Assembly: GCF_030649675.1 (NCBI RefSeq)
Contig: NZ_JAUTDR010000002.1
Span: 1-64,000, forward strand
Direction of reading: 5' to 3'
Source of the DNA: Haliea sp. E1-2-M8
GTDB taxonomy: Bacteria; Pseudomonadota; Gammaproteobacteria; Pseudomonadales; Halieaceae
DNA: 64,000 nucleotides
The notes beneath the pieces were generated by a model that had not been told where the DNA came from, made no database searches, and saw nothing but the letters and a program-made list of their open reading frames with translations. This document shows positions 17,589-27,118 of the stretch, piece after piece. The position numbers were made by a program, and so were the translations under genes. The first letter of the stretch is position 1. Each line of letters opens with the position of its first letter.

Positions 17589-18230
17589 TCACCGAGGCAA
17601 CGCGGCAAAAGTCATACCTGCAGCCCTCCACCAGGGCACCAGTTCCCACAGCGCGTCGGCGCATAAAGCGCCATCATCGTGAAAGAGCATGACATCGCCA
17701 GCCACCGGATTCGCGACTTTCATGCGCTGAATGAACTCCGCAGTCGGTTCCTTCTTGTAATCAAGGGAATCAAAAGACCAGTGTACACATCTGATTCCAC
17801 GGGACATTAGCTGCAACAACAGCCCAGCGTTCCAATTGCCCTGAGGGGCACGAAATAGATGCCCCCGCTTACCGGTGATTTCCTGCAACAGGCGGTCTGT
17901 CTGTTCAACCTCCTGCAGCTGACTGGCGCGCGGCAGACTTCCGAAACGCTGGTGGCAGAACGAGTGGTTCCCCAGCGTATGCCCCTCCCGATGGGCACGG
18001 GCCGCCAGTTCCGGGTGGCGTTCCAGGTTCCGGCCAATGCAGAAAAATGTCGCCGGGGCCTCGAGTTCGCCGAGCAGGTCCAGCACCCGCGGTGTAAACT
18101 GCGGGTCGGGGCCGTCGTCAAAGGTCAGATACAACCGGTTGTCCACCCCTTGCATGCGGAAAACAAACTTCGATTGTGGCAACAGCAGTGCCAGGATTTC
18201 AGCCTTAACGGGTCGCGTGGATATCACCAT
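17589..18230 (-). CDS. Polysaccharide deacetylase (CE4, NodB domain)
   Basis: A 213-residue single-domain NodB-type enzyme. LTFDDGPD (about residues 34-41) supplies the catalytic base and metal Asp, GNHSFCH (about 87-93) the two metal His, and RAPQGNW (about 128-134) the motif 3 Arg. These are the full set of CE4 motifs, so it should be active as a metal-dependent N- or O-deacetylase. There is no signal peptide, so it may act on lipid-linked sugars in the cytoplasm or be exported otherwise. The ATG follows GAGGAGG by about eight bases. It is the first of two CE4 genes in this operon. Confidence 0.9.
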   Translation of the reverse strand: MVISTRPVKAEILALLLPQSKFVFRMQGVDNRLYLTFDDGPDPQFTPRVLDLLGELEAPATFFCIGRNLERHPELAARAHREGHTLGNHSFCHQRFGSLPRASQLQEVEQTDRLLQEITGKRGHLFRAPQGNWNAGLLLQLMSRGIRCVHWSFDSLDYKKEPTAEFIQRMKVANPVAGDVMLFHDDGALCADALWELVPWWRAAGMTFAALPR

Positions 18231-18242
18231 GGTTATCCCTCC

Positions 18243-19346
18243 TCAGCCCAGCGCTGTGTCCAGCGCGGCGATATTGGCACTCCAACTGAACCGGGTGGAG
18301 TGCGCCGCTATATGCTCATGGCTCCAGCTGTAAGCGAGCGCCCGGGACAATGTCCGGGCCAGTGAACCCACATCCCTTGCCTTGCATAGAAAGCCCGTTT
18401 CTCCGTCGACCACAACCTCGGGGATGCCGCCGACGCGAGTTGCCACCACCGGCGTTCCAGAGGCCATAGCCTCCAGCACGACGTTCGGGACTCCCTCGTT
18501 GTAGCTGGGTAGTGCCAGCAATCTGGATTGCCGCAGGGCAAGGGCGACCTGATCGTGAGGCAAGGCACCGCCCAGGGTTACCCGTTCAGCCAGCCCCTGA
18601 GTCTTGATCGTGTCGCGCAGCCCGGCTTCTTCACCCCCAGAACCAATGATCAACAGCTGTAACCCGAGTTCGGCACTGGCTATCGCTCCGAATGCGGCCA
18701 ACAATTCATAGATCCCCTTGTCCCGCTTGAGATTGCCAATAAAGATCAGCTGATTCAATCTATGCGAGCCAGGGAAAAAAGTCCCGTGGTCAACGCCATT
18801 GTAGAGCACCTGCACGCTGGCCCGTCCCTCGGTGATCTCCTCAATCCTCGTCTTCAGTGCGGCACTTACCGCAAAGACCTCGCGGGCTGACTCACAGCTC
18901 CTGCGAATGCACTGCAAGCGCAACCCTTTGTCGGCGAGAACGTTGATATCGGATCCATGCACTTTCAGGTAAAACCGTAAGCGGAATACACGCGCCAACC
19001 ACAGCCCAGCGTAACCATCAGGATAAGCCCAACTAGCCAAAAGGGCATCAAATCGTTTGCCAGCGATCCATAGCCCGGAGTTAAGCAGCAGGGACAGCGT
19101 CATCATGAACCCATACAGGGATCTGCCCGCCCGGGGGGTATAGAAATACCACGTGTAGCGTATATCGGCCTGCGTCAGTGAATTCCGCAGGCCGACCTGC
19201 CGCAGCCAGGTACCAATGGCCACGGGCACCAGGATCTCCAGATCGCGCTGGCTGCCCAGGCGGGAAAACTGCTGCCTGTTGAACAGCCCCCGGTTGGGCT
19301 CCCAGGGCAGCGGATACAGATTGGTCAGGATGAGCAGTCTGGACAC
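18243..19346 (-). CDS. Glycosyltransferase family 4
   Basis: A 367-residue GT-B enzyme. It begins with LLILTNLYPLPWEPNRGLFN, a typical N-terminal loop of GT4 enzymes that bind lipid-linked acceptors. The C-terminal part has LIFIGNLKRDKGIYELLAAF, LLIIGSGGEEAGL, and PSYNEGVPNVVLEAMASGTPVVAT with the E-x7-E motif. I take GTG at 19346, with GGGG eight bases upstream; a TTG at 19352 overlapping the stop of the CapK-like gene is also possible. Part of a tightly packed EPS operon. Donor sugar unknown. Confidence 0.87.
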   Translation of the reverse strand: MSRLLILTNLYPLPWEPNRGLFNRQQFSRLGSQRDLEILVPVAIGTWLRQVGLRNSLTQADIRYTWYFYTPRAGRSLYGFMMTLSLLLNSGLWIAGKRFDALLASWAYPDGYAGLWLARVFRLRFYLKVHGSDINVLADKGLRLQCIRRSCESAREVFAVSAALKTRIEEITEGRASVQVLYNGVDHGTFFPGSHRLNQLIFIGNLKRDKGIYELLAAFGAIASAELGLQLLIIGSGGEEAGLRDTIKTQGLAERVTLGGALPHDQVALALRQSRLLALPSYNEGVPNVVLEAMASGTPVVATRVGGIPEVVVDGETGFLCKARDVGSLARTLSRALAYSWSHEHIAAHSTRFSWSANIAALDTALG

Positions 19347-19348
19347 GT

Positions 19349-20707
19349 TCAAGGCCCCGTTAGCTCATTGACGACAACCCGGTGTTTGCCCGAGGGGGTG
19401 GCCGGAATGGCATCCACGGGTCTGAGCTCAATCGCCAATGAACCCTGGGTGTAGGTGTTCAGTGCCTTGGCGATGGCGGTTGAGGTGGCAGCTTGGATAC
19501 CGGTACGGCAAACCACCAGCAGCTCAATCCGCTCAAGTTGGTGCTGCCTGACCTGGAATTTTTCGACTTCAGGGAAATCTTTGAGCAGATGCGGGAAAAA
19601 CTCACCGGGGAGCCGGGCGCCGTTAGGTGCATGGATAATATCCAGCTTTCTGCCATTGATTTTCTCTATCAAGGGCAGCGGATTACCGCAGTCACACACT
19701 CTGTCAGTCAGGGTGGCCATGTCCCCATTGATATAGCGAATGAATGGCATGCCATAGTTGGACAGGTCCGTGATAGCCACTTGGCCTTCTACCCCGAATA
19801 CGGAATCGCCCTGTTCATCCAGCGTTTCCACCACCAGGTGGTCAATGTTCGTATGCAACCCCTGCTTACGCCCACACTCGGCGGCCACCAGCATGAACTC
19901 CCGGCAGCCATAGGTGTTGATTACCGCGCATCCGAAAGCCTGCTCGATCACGCTTCGCTGAAATTCGTGCAGAGGCTCCGCACCGGTCAAAATAACCTTC
20001 GGAGACCTCACCGAGTTGCCACTTTGCAGTATGTAGTTCGCCAGGGTCACAAGGGGCGACACGTAGCACACCATGGCATCCGCCTTGTAGGTGTTGAGCG
20101 CGGTGACATAAGACGCCAGATTCTCTTCGTTCATGCCGAAGCTGTCGAATATCTTCCGATTATAGAAGCGATGATAGCCGGAGTCCTTTAGCCGCTGCCT
20201 GAGGCTGGAGGGGCCCACATTTACCCCCCACAAATAAGCTGTTTTCATTCCCAGCTGTAGCCCGGCCCATGCATACCCGCGCCACATGACCGCTTCCCGC
20301 AACTCATTGCTCTGCCGGGTAATTTCAAACCTGAGAGGCTCACCGCTTGAGCCCCCCGTTGCCTTGGCTATATTGGTAGGCTGAGTGCCACTGGCCCGTA
20401 GCTCACTGTAGTGCTGTTGTATGATCTCTTTGGTTATCACCGGGAACTGGGCAAAGTCACCAAGGCTATGCACATCTTGCGGGTGGATGCCCAGCGCCTC
20501 CCAGGTCTGCCGGTAGTAGGGCACCTGGTCGTGGGCGTGGTGCAATAGCGCTTTCAGCTTCCGCAGTTGCAGAGTTCGCAATTCCTCTGTGGACATGCCC
20601 AGGTTCGCCTGGTATTCGCGGAGCGCTTGTGCGGTGCCACGCCTGCGCAGCATACGGTCGTATACGGGGAAAATCACCTTGCGGAACAAGGAAGCATAAA
20701 CGCTCAT
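19349..20707 (-). CDS. CapK-like adenylate-forming enzyme (phenylacetate-CoA ligase family)
   Basis: A 452-residue protein of the phenylacetate-CoA ligase/CapK superfamily. ATGGSSGEPLRFE (about residues 114-126) is the phosphate-binding loop, INTYGCREFM (about 270) is the A5-type motif, and the C-terminal region (DMATLTDRVCDCGNPLPLIEKINGR) contains the conserved Asp and Cys pairs. Members found in capsule and EPS loci are believed to activate a carboxylate or to attach an acyl or amino acid to sugars; the exact reaction is unknown. It ends against the next glycosyltransferase with an overlap of a few bases. Cytoplasmic. A partner for amide or ester decoration of the polymer is plausible. Confidence 0.82.
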   Translation of the reverse strand: MSVYASLFRKVIFPVYDRMLRRRGTAQALREYQANLGMSTEELRTLQLRKLKALLHHAHDQVPYYRQTWEALGIHPQDVHSLGDFAQFPVITKEIIQQHYSELRASGTQPTNIAKATGGSSGEPLRFEITRQSNELREAVMWRGYAWAGLQLGMKTAYLWGVNVGPSSLRQRLKDSGYHRFYNRKIFDSFGMNEENLASYVTALNTYKADAMVCYVSPLVTLANYILQSGNSVRSPKVILTGAEPLHEFQRSVIEQAFGCAVINTYGCREFMLVAAECGRKQGLHTNIDHLVVETLDEQGDSVFGVEGQVAITDLSNYGMPFIRYINGDMATLTDRVCDCGNPLPLIEKINGRKLDIIHAPNGARLPGEFFPHLLKDFPEVEKFQVRQHQLERIELLVVCRTGIQAATSTAIAKALNTYTQGSLAIELRPVDAIPATPSGKHRVVVNELTGP

Positions 20708-20717
20708 GTCAGCGCGC

Positions 20718-22007
20718 TCATGACATCACCTTGGTGGCAAAATGCAGCAGGTAGATGGATACCAGAATCACCAGGAATACCGGCTTGGCGATTGCTGGTG
20801 CTTGATAGTCGGGATAGAGCGCCTTCATCCTCGCGTGCTGGGCAACCGCCAGGCCGCACATCAGAAATATGACCACAATATAGGAGCGACTCAGGAAAAA
20901 GGCAGCCGCCAACGCACCCAGAATGGCGAACAACAGGGCAAATGCGATCTTGCGCTCCCGGATCTCGTGCGCGGTCAGTGCGCCCAGCGCTGCCAGGCGG
21001 TCTCCGAGGAATTTGTACTTGTACCAGAGCTGAAAGACGCTGTAGCTGAGCATGGCCATCCACAGTGAGTAACCCAGCATGCCCAACTCCGCCAGCACCA
21101 GTACCCAGGAATTGTGTGCGGTTTTCGGGTGGTAATCCATAAAACCAGCCTTGCCAATACCGAACACCGGGCGCCACTTGAACATCTTTATACCTTCATT
21201 CCAGGCGTAAATACGCTCCATGGACGACGAATCGTCGGTAATGAGCATTCGCGAGGGAGCCACTGCGTAAAACACCGGTGTCAGGATAGGCACCGCGATG
21301 GCCAGCACCACGACAGCTTTTATGCCCCCGTAACGGAACAGGGCATACAGCACGACGATGGCCATCAATGCCACCATGGTTCCCCTGGAGTTGGTCAACC
21401 ATACCGCGTACAGGTGCAGTAGCAGCAGCGGGATCCACAGCGCCACTTTCAGACCAAAGCCGTCGCGGTTCAGAAAATACAAAATCAGCGGGATGCAGAA
21501 CAGCAGATACATGCCAAGGTCATTGGGGTCATTGAATATGCCCACGTAGCGGATCTGCCATACCGGGTCCGCTATTGAGTCATACCTCACATTCGCGGCC
21601 ACGCCCGACCAGCCGATCTTGTCGGGGTCCAGAATCTGGTCCACCCCGTGAAGAGCCATCACCGCACCACAGAAAATGAAAATTGCCAGTATTTTCTCCT
21701 CTCGCTCCAGGGTATCCGCGAATGCCGCGGCAAACAGAAAGGGCAAGACCGAATAAAGCACGAAGTCAAAGGTTCGGTCGACCATGAGGGACCAGGAAAC
21801 CAGGAACAGTGAAACAGGTACGGCCACCACCAGGCCGAACACATGGAAGTATTGCGGAGCATTCAATTTCAGGCGGAACAGACAGCCGGACATTAGCAGC
21901 AACAAACTGAGCGCAAAGATCACCGGCTGTTCGAGCATAAACAGGAGGAAATCCTGCGGCCGGATCAGCAGTCCGAGCAGATAAAGAAAGAACAGGAAGA
22001 ACCCCAT
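20718..22007 (-). CDS. O-antigen ligase/polymerase (Wzy/WaaL-type) membrane protein
   Basis: A 429-residue polytopic inner-membrane protein with about ten hydrophobic segments. VGIFNDPNDLGMYLL and LTNSRGTMVAL (Arg near mid-protein) followed by a periplasmic loop containing KTAHNSWVLVLAELG are the hallmarks of the O-antigen ligase (PF04932-type) superfamily; Arg and His in these loops are the catalytic candidates. In an XrtA-type EPS locus the member serves as the polymerase that joins lipid-linked repeats at the periplasmic face. It is ten bases upstream of the CapK-like gene in the operon. Confidence 0.85.
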   Translation of the reverse strand: MGFFLFFLYLLGLLIRPQDFLLFMLEQPVIFALSLLLLMSGCLFRLKLNAPQYFHVFGLVVAVPVSLFLVSWSLMVDRTFDFVLYSVLPFLFAAAFADTLEREEKILAIFIFCGAVMALHGVDQILDPDKIGWSGVAANVRYDSIADPVWQIRYVGIFNDPNDLGMYLLFCIPLILYFLNRDGFGLKVALWIPLLLLHLYAVWLTNSRGTMVALMAIVVLYALFRYGGIKAVVVLAIAVPILTPVFYAVAPSRMLITDDSSSMERIYAWNEGIKMFKWRPVFGIGKAGFMDYHPKTAHNSWVLVLAELGMLGYSLWMAMLSYSVFQLWYKYKFLGDRLAALGALTAHEIRERKIAFALLFAILGALAAAFFLSRSYIVVIFLMCGLAVAQHARMKALYPDYQAPAIAKPVFLVILVSIYLLHFATKVMS

Positions 22008-22020
22008 CAGCAGCCGGCCC

Positions 22021-23022
22021 TCAACGAAAGTACGAGAATAGCTTGGGGTAGCAAAGCCGGGAGCAAAAATAGGGGTAGTCTACATAACGCTCCACATGTA
22101 TACGCCGCAGCGCGTAGCGATCGAGCTTATGTCGGTAATTGACCCCTCCCCGGTAATCGCAGGCATAGAGGTATCCGGCGTCTGCCACCGATTTCATCAG
22201 CTCCCGCGAAAACCCGCTGCTGCCTCCCACCGGATAGGCGAAGGAGCGGCACTCCACATGGAGGTTACGCTCTATGCAGCGTTTCGATTCCAGCAGCTCA
22301 TGCATAAGGCTGTCGTGGTCGAGCCGTCTCAATAACGGGTGACTGCAGGTATGCGAGCCGATTTCCATACCGTCAAGACTCATTTCCTGCAACATCGGCC
22401 AGGTCATCATACGACTGCCCGGGTGGCCATCAGCCGGCTGGGCACAGCCAAACGCCCGTTCAATCGCCCCGATCGTCTCAATGCGCGTATGGTCCGGTAC
22501 TGCTTTAAGGTAATCCAACATGCGCCGAGGGGTATCCTTCGCCACCACCTCGTGGAACTCCCCATTGTTCACAGATAACAGCCTGCCCTGGTTTTCCTTG
22601 AGCATTTTTACAACCCAATCGAACCAGATTATTTCCTTGCTGCCGATCAGGTCGGTCGCCACGAACAGTGTCGCTGGCAAGTCGTGGGCCTTCAGCAAGG
22701 GAAAGGCATTGCTATAGAAATCATCGAAGCCATCATCGAAGGTGAGAACGCACAGCCGCTCATCCGGTTTGTCTTGCTGAATGGCCGCATCCAACTCGCC
22801 AAGGGGCACCACGGTGAAATTCGCTTTTACAAACCGGAGTTGCTTGTCGAACTCATCGCGACTGGCGCTGACAAGGTCCTCGTCAAAGGGAAAATCGGCA
22901 TGATCATCGACGATCCGGTGATATGCCAGTATACGAACGTATTGCCCGCTTTCCCCCAGCGGGCTGAGTGCGTTGAGCCCCGACCAGTGAAACAGTCTGC
23001 TCAAGCCCTGCCTGGACATCAT
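22021..23022 (-). CDS. Polysaccharide deacetylase family protein
   Basis: A 333-residue NodB-type protein. ILAYHRI (about residue 32), LTFDDGFDDFYSNAFPLL (about 94-111) and IGSHTCSHPLLRRLD (about 215-229) give motif 1 and the H-[ST]-x-x-H metal site. It is of the type found with XrtA-associated EPS genes but lacks the extra C-terminal domain of the DUF3473 deacetylases usual there. The start ATG at 23022 overlaps the stop of the FemAB-like gene (ATGA); the in-frame start at 23031 would overlap more. Likely removes acetyl groups from the lipid-linked repeat or polymer. Second CE4 enzyme of the locus. Confidence 0.87.
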   Translation of the reverse strand: MMSRQGLSRLFHWSGLNALSPLGESGQYVRILAYHRIVDDHADFPFDEDLVSASRDEFDKQLRFVKANFTVVPLGELDAAIQQDKPDERLCVLTFDDGFDDFYSNAFPLLKAHDLPATLFVATDLIGSKEIIWFDWVVKMLKENQGRLLSVNNGEFHEVVAKDTPRRMLDYLKAVPDHTRIETIGAIERAFGCAQPADGHPGSRMMTWPMLQEMSLDGMEIGSHTCSHPLLRRLDHDSLMHELLESKRCIERNLHVECRSFAYPVGGSSGFSRELMKSVADAGYLYACDYRGGVNYRHKLDRYALRRIHVERYVDYPYFCSRLCYPKLFSYFR

Positions 23023-24164
23023 GCCGGACACCGCTTGTCAGAGCGCCAACGAATTCTGCTGATAACATTGAGCGCAGTAAATGCCAAATACCTCAATAGA
23101 GCGCCTACTCGCGGGCGCAGCATCGTATAGTTGTAAAGATTAACGCCGGGGCGACAGAAACTCTGCTTGTAGGACTCCCTCGCACCACCTTTCATGAAAT
23201 CGTAGGTGGTGAAACCTTGTCGAATGGCCCACTCGATAGCCAGGTAATGCGCAAGAATCCCAGGGGAGACGTTTGGCGTCACTGTCGGATCAATGCCACT
23301 CTGGTAAAAATGACACTCGCCACGATAAACCAGCAAGTAAAGCACTGCAACCGGGGCACCGTCCAGGGCCAGCACCGCCAGATAAGCTGAACTTCTTGGG
23401 CCCGGCAAGCGCAGCAGGTCGCGATGGAAACCGGCAAAGCTGGCATCGGCAAATACGCCCCTGCCTCCCTTGCCCCGCCAGCGATTATTGTGCAACCGCA
23501 CCAAGTCTGCATAGCAGATGTCGAAATCGACGGAATCAGTATCCACTACGATGAAATCACCACCTGCTTTCAGCATGCGGCGCCGGGCGACCTGCAATTT
23601 GTTGCGAAACGAAGAACTTTCCAGGCTGGCCAGATAGGCATCTGAGGACGGGTACTCCCGCAGCGCGACGCAATATCTGGCACCAGTGAGCCGCTCTCTT
23701 ATCGCAGCGCGACCCAACACCCCGGCCAAAAGAGGCCTGACAGAGCTATTTGATTTCACATTAAGCAGCTGCACACCGTCCCACACCGAGGCATCCTTTC
23801 GCATCACGTCAGCAAATACGCGCTCGACCTCCAGGTGCGCACCCGGCAGCACAAGGATGTCGGCATATTCCGAGGCGACTTCACTCGCCTCCTCTTCACC
23901 CGTGCCAAGCAGATACAACCACTTGATTCCGCTCTGTTCCTTCCTGATCACGAAGGGGGCAATCCCCAGCAAGGACTCATTGCGCCAGACAAGCAGAATG
24001 TACAGGGAGGTGCCTGCCGTCAGGAACCAGGTGCACCAGGTCGCCAACCAATCGTGGGAAGTAAAAAAACTCCCTGCTTCACACTCGAGGTTGACTCTCT
24101 CCCAATCATCGCGGAGCGCAGCAAACCGACCAATCTCGGTCACGGTTTCGACAACCAGGCTCAT
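23019..24164 (-). CDS. FemAB-like GNAT acyltransferase (BioF2-like domain)
   Basis: A 381-residue protein of the FemAB/CelD-like GNAT class common in XrtA EPS loci. The first half contains FFTSHDWLATWCTWFL and a GNAT-like strand. The second half has FRNKLQVARRRMLKAGGDFIVV, YLAVLALDGAPVAVLYLLVYRGECHFYQSGIDP and FTTYDFMKGGARESYKQSF, which match the PF13480-type acetyltransferase domain. It may transfer an acyl or aminoacyl group to the polymer. Start and stop overlap neighbouring genes by ATGA, showing tight coupling with the beta-helix gene upstream and the deacetylase downstream. Confidence 0.83.
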   Translation of the reverse strand: MSLVVETVTEIGRFAALRDDWERVNLECEAGSFFTSHDWLATWCTWFLTAGTSLYILLVWRNESLLGIAPFVIRKEQSGIKWLYLLGTGEEEASEVASEYADILVLPGAHLEVERVFADVMRKDASVWDGVQLLNVKSNSSVRPLLAGVLGRAAIRERLTGARYCVALREYPSSDAYLASLESSSFRNKLQVARRRMLKAGGDFIVVDTDSVDFDICYADLVRLHNNRWRGKGGRGVFADASFAGFHRDLLRLPGPRSSAYLAVLALDGAPVAVLYLLVYRGECHFYQSGIDPTVTPNVSPGILAHYLAIEWAIRQGFTTYDFMKGGARESYKQSFCRPGVNLYNYTMLRPRVGALLRYLAFTALNVISRIRWRSDKRCPA

Positions 24165-25510
24165 TCAGATTCCACGTCCAACAAATGTCGATAGGGGTTC
24201 TGCAAGGCAACACCAAGTTCATTCATGGCGTCGCTGACAGACTCTGGTAGCTGCAAGGCGAAGTCTGGACCAGGCTCAAGCAATACGCCCAATTCCAGCA
24301 GCGCCGATGCATCGTCCTGCCCACGCCGTTGCCATGACCGGAATCCCAGCCGTTCCCGGTTATTCAGGACTGCGAAACTGCCAGCGTAATAGAAATAGTT
24401 TCTGTCTGAGGTGAACGGCAAGCCTTCTATCTCACTATAGGGAAGTACTCCATGCGACACGTTATTGACATCGTAGACACCGCGGCGCTTGTCCTGCGCG
24501 ATAATAACATTGTTGCTGAAGTGGCTGCCGGGACCGCTTTTGTTGAAGATGATCGCCCAGCGCGACTCGGGCGCCATGACCAGAAGATTGCGCTGGGCAT
24601 AGACATGGCGGCTTCCGATAGCGCCATCCTCCCTGAAGACTGTGATACCTGCCGCCTTGTTCCCGACCAGGATGTTACCTTCAATAAAGACCGTTTCAAC
24701 ACCATCCAGGTTAATCGCACCTCCCCCCCCGCTGCCGTGTCCAGCGAGGAAATTGTCGCGGATTTCGACGTGGGAAATCACCCCGTCCGGCGTAACCCCG
24801 GATGCCCCACCCATGCTTAGGTCACCATTCAACTGCACACCCGCCCGTTCAAAACCGACAATGTAATTGCCAATAATCTGTACATGGTCTGCACTATTGG
24901 AATGGTAAATGCCGTGTTGTCTCGCGGGGCCGACAATGGTGTTTCTGGTGGCGGAAAAATGGTTGGCATGGTTGGTAAAGATTCCCCATACCGCGTTGTT
25001 GTCCAGCAAGCTATTGCGGATTTCCACATGGTGGCTGTTGTTGACCCGGATGCCCGCTCGGCGGGCATGACTCACTCTGAGATTTTCAATCACCAAGTGC
25101 GATGAGCGCACAAGTTCCAGTGCATCGCGCCGGCCAGTATTGTCGCCACGGATAGTTGCCCCCTTGCTATCGGCGCTGGGTGCCACAGAGCTCCCACGAA
25201 TTACGATCGGCTGATCAGGGGAGCCATGTACGCCGTGCACCACCAGCCCAGGGTAGCTTCCCGACAACAGATTGACGCTGTCACCCGGCACAAGCTGGAC
25301 AAACAGCTCGCGTGTGAGTACACAGGGGGCGGCTTCAGTGCAGGAGCAGGCGGTGCTGGTGCTGGTGCAGGCGACGCCTTCGGGAGCTACCCACAAGTCC
25401 CTTGCCGCTGCTTCTCCCACAGCCGCCAACGCCAGGGTCAGTGCGAACACACTGAAGTATCGCCGCAAATACTTCAGGCTTGCAAATGTGCCTTTCATTG
25501 CCCTGGCCAT
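24161..25510 (-). CDS. Secreted right-handed beta-helix protein
   Basis: A 449-residue exported protein. A signal peptide (VFALTLALAAVGEAAA) ends near residue 36. The mature part has about ten coils of the parallel beta-helix type, seen as repeated patterns HHVEIRNSLLDNNAVWGI, NHFSATRNTIVGPARQHGI, DHVQIIGNYIVGFERAGV and SHVEIRDNFLAGHG. Such proteins in EPS clusters are often periplasmic polysaccharide lyases, epimerases or binding scaffolds. A catalytic site cannot be assigned from the sequence. I prefer ATG 25510, which has GGAG eight bases upstream. A cysteine cluster (CTSTSTACSCTEAAPC) after the signal may form disulfides. Coupled to the FemAB-like gene by ATGA. Confidence 0.85.
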   Translation of the reverse strand: MARAMKGTFASLKYLRRYFSVFALTLALAAVGEAAARDLWVAPEGVACTSTSTACSCTEAAPCVLTRELFVQLVPGDSVNLLSGSYPGLVVHGVHGSPDQPIVIRGSSVAPSADSKGATIRGDNTGRRDALELVRSSHLVIENLRVSHARRAGIRVNNSHHVEIRNSLLDNNAVWGIFTNHANHFSATRNTIVGPARQHGIYHSNSADHVQIIGNYIVGFERAGVQLNGDLSMGGASGVTPDGVISHVEIRDNFLAGHGSGGGGAINLDGVETVFIEGNILVGNKAAGITVFREDGAIGSRHVYAQRNLLVMAPESRWAIIFNKSGPGSHFSNNVIIAQDKRRGVYDVNNVSHGVLPYSEIEGLPFTSDRNYFYYAGSFAVLNNRERLGFRSWQRRGQDDASALLELGVLLEPGPDFALQLPESVSDAMNELGVALQNPYRHLLDVESE

Positions 25511-25606
25511 CGCCGCTACTCCATCCTTGTTGCGCCACTTGCTGGCCGCCACATTTCAGCATGGCGAGCGCCCTCCTGTTCAGCCCGGCGCCTTCAGACG
25601 CTGTCC

Positions 25607-27118
25607 TCACCAGCTGTGACGCACGGACAGCTTCAGGCGATTTTCGTCATACTCATTGAACGGGTCTCGCGAGCTCTGTGTGGTATACGCATAAGTGACC
25701 GACAGGCGGGTACGTTGGCCCAACTGGCGGGTAAGGCCCAGGCTCATTCGCCACGTTTCGCTGTCACCGCTGAAAAACCCGCCTGCGGGGACATCGTTTT
25801 CTCTCACGTTCTCCCGCCAGCTCAGAAGCAGATTGGCATCCAGAATAGTGTTCAGTGAGCGTGTAATGCGGACACTGGCATTGCGAAAGGTCGCTTCCGC
25901 CTGTTCCAGCCTGCCGTACTGTGTCTGGCGAGACTCCGAGCCCGTCACGCCGATTGTGGTGCGACGAGCATTAAACATGTAGCGGAGTTGAAAAAGCTCA
26001 TTCAGAATCGGCGCTTCACCAATAAGTGTGGGCACACCATCCTGTCCCAAGGAGTCACCAGGAATTCCGCCGAAGTCCGGATCGAATGGGTCGTCAGGGT
26101 CAGTGAAACCGGCGTCTCTCACCCGCAGGTTACGGGGTAGGTTCAGGCTTTTCTGGTAGCTGGCCTGCAACTGGCTACGCTTATGGCGGTAAGCTATGTT
26201 GGCCCTCGCGGTATCACCAAAAAACCGCTCACCTATGCCGACCTCCGCCTCAATACGCGGGTTGGGGGTCCAGCGCAGGCCAACATCCCAAAAGCTGCCT
26301 TCAATGTCATCGCGAGCGCTGACAAACTCGTTCCATTCCTCCCCTACTTTCCCATTTATCTCCCAACTGCTGGTTACTTTCAGGGCGGCGCGGAACTCTG
26401 CTGAAGATAGCTCGTTGTCAAAAGCTTGCACCTGAGCGTTGTCGTCATAGGTGACCTTGCTATATTCGCCACCCACACCTAAACGCAGTCGACCGGCATC
26501 GGGCAGAGTGTCAAGATCTATAGTGGCCCGGTTCCGAACACTGTCACCAAAAATAGAGGCCTCGTTGAACTGTTCATCGTATTGGTAGCGCATTCGCAGC
26601 CCTGCGTACTGGGCTATAGGTCGCTGCAATGTTGCCCCCGCACCATAACTATAAACAATGTTATTGTTGTCGCGGCCACTGAGCGGGTCATCCGCACCGG
26701 CGACAAAGGGATTGATCGAGGTGCGGCGTGCGTCGGCGTTAGCATCCAGTACCAGCCAGTCCCGGACGACTTCGACATCACTGGCGAACCTCAGGTTCGG
26801 AATAAACGACTCACGGCTGGTGCGCGTATTTGCCTGGTCGCCGCTGCATTCAAGCCCACTGTTGCCAAGGGTATTGTAAGCCACCCCCCCCTGCAGACTG
26901 ACATTGGCGCGGGCGCCACTGCCACGCAAGGACACATCGGGGCGCACTGTTCCCACCCACTTGCCTTGCTCATCGTGCGGAGACAAGCATATATTGTCTG
27001 TGTAATAACTGCCCACCGAGACGCCAGCGCCGGTTTCCCATTCCGCGGGGAAGGCGACCGAGGCGAGCGACCCTGCCAGCAGGGTTGCCGCTGTTGCCAG
27101 CCACCTGCCACGGCTCAC
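25607..27118 (-). CDS. Outer-membrane beta-barrel protein, XrtA-EPS type (TIGR03016-like)
   Basis: A 503-residue exported protein: signal peptide (LATAATLLAGSLASVAFPA), then alternating amphipathic strands (GVSVGSYYTDNICLS, ARANVSLQGGVAYNTLG, RLRLGVGGEYSKVTYD, RTRLSVTYAYTTQSSR) and an aromatic C-terminus ending in VRHSW, as expected of a barrel. It fits the PEP-CTERM/XrtA-associated outer-membrane family by content and position, and may form or assist the export pore. The GTG at 27118 overlaps the autokinase stop (GTGA), and the signal peptide begins right there; the longer open frame runs through the autokinase gene in the wrong frame. Confidence 0.85.
   Translation of the reverse strand: MSRGRWLATAATLLAGSLASVAFPAEWETGAGVSVGSYYTDNICLSPHDEQGKWVGTVRPDVSLRGSGARANVSLQGGVAYNTLGNSGLECSGDQANTRTSRESFIPNLRFASDVEVVRDWLVLDANADARRTSINPFVAGADDPLSGRDNNNIVYSYGAGATLQRPIAQYAGLRMRYQYDEQFNEASIFGDSVRNRATIDLDTLPDAGRLRLGVGGEYSKVTYDDNAQVQAFDNELSSAEFRAALKVTSSWEINGKVGEEWNEFVSARDDIEGSFWDVGLRWTPNPRIEAEVGIGERFFGDTARANIAYRHKRSQLQASYQKSLNLPRNLRVRDAGFTDPDDPFDPDFGGIPGDSLGQDGVPTLIGEAPILNELFQLRYMFNARRTTIGVTGSESRQTQYGRLEQAEATFRNASVRITRSLNTILDANLLLSWRENVRENDVPAGGFFSGDSETWRMSLGLTRQLGQRTRLSVTYAYTTQSSRDPFNEYDENRLKLSVRHSW

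Noticed and set aside
20704-21177. A 157-codon frame within the Wzy-like gene.
   Set aside because: Overlaps a membrane protein with clear family motifs; low-complexity shadow.
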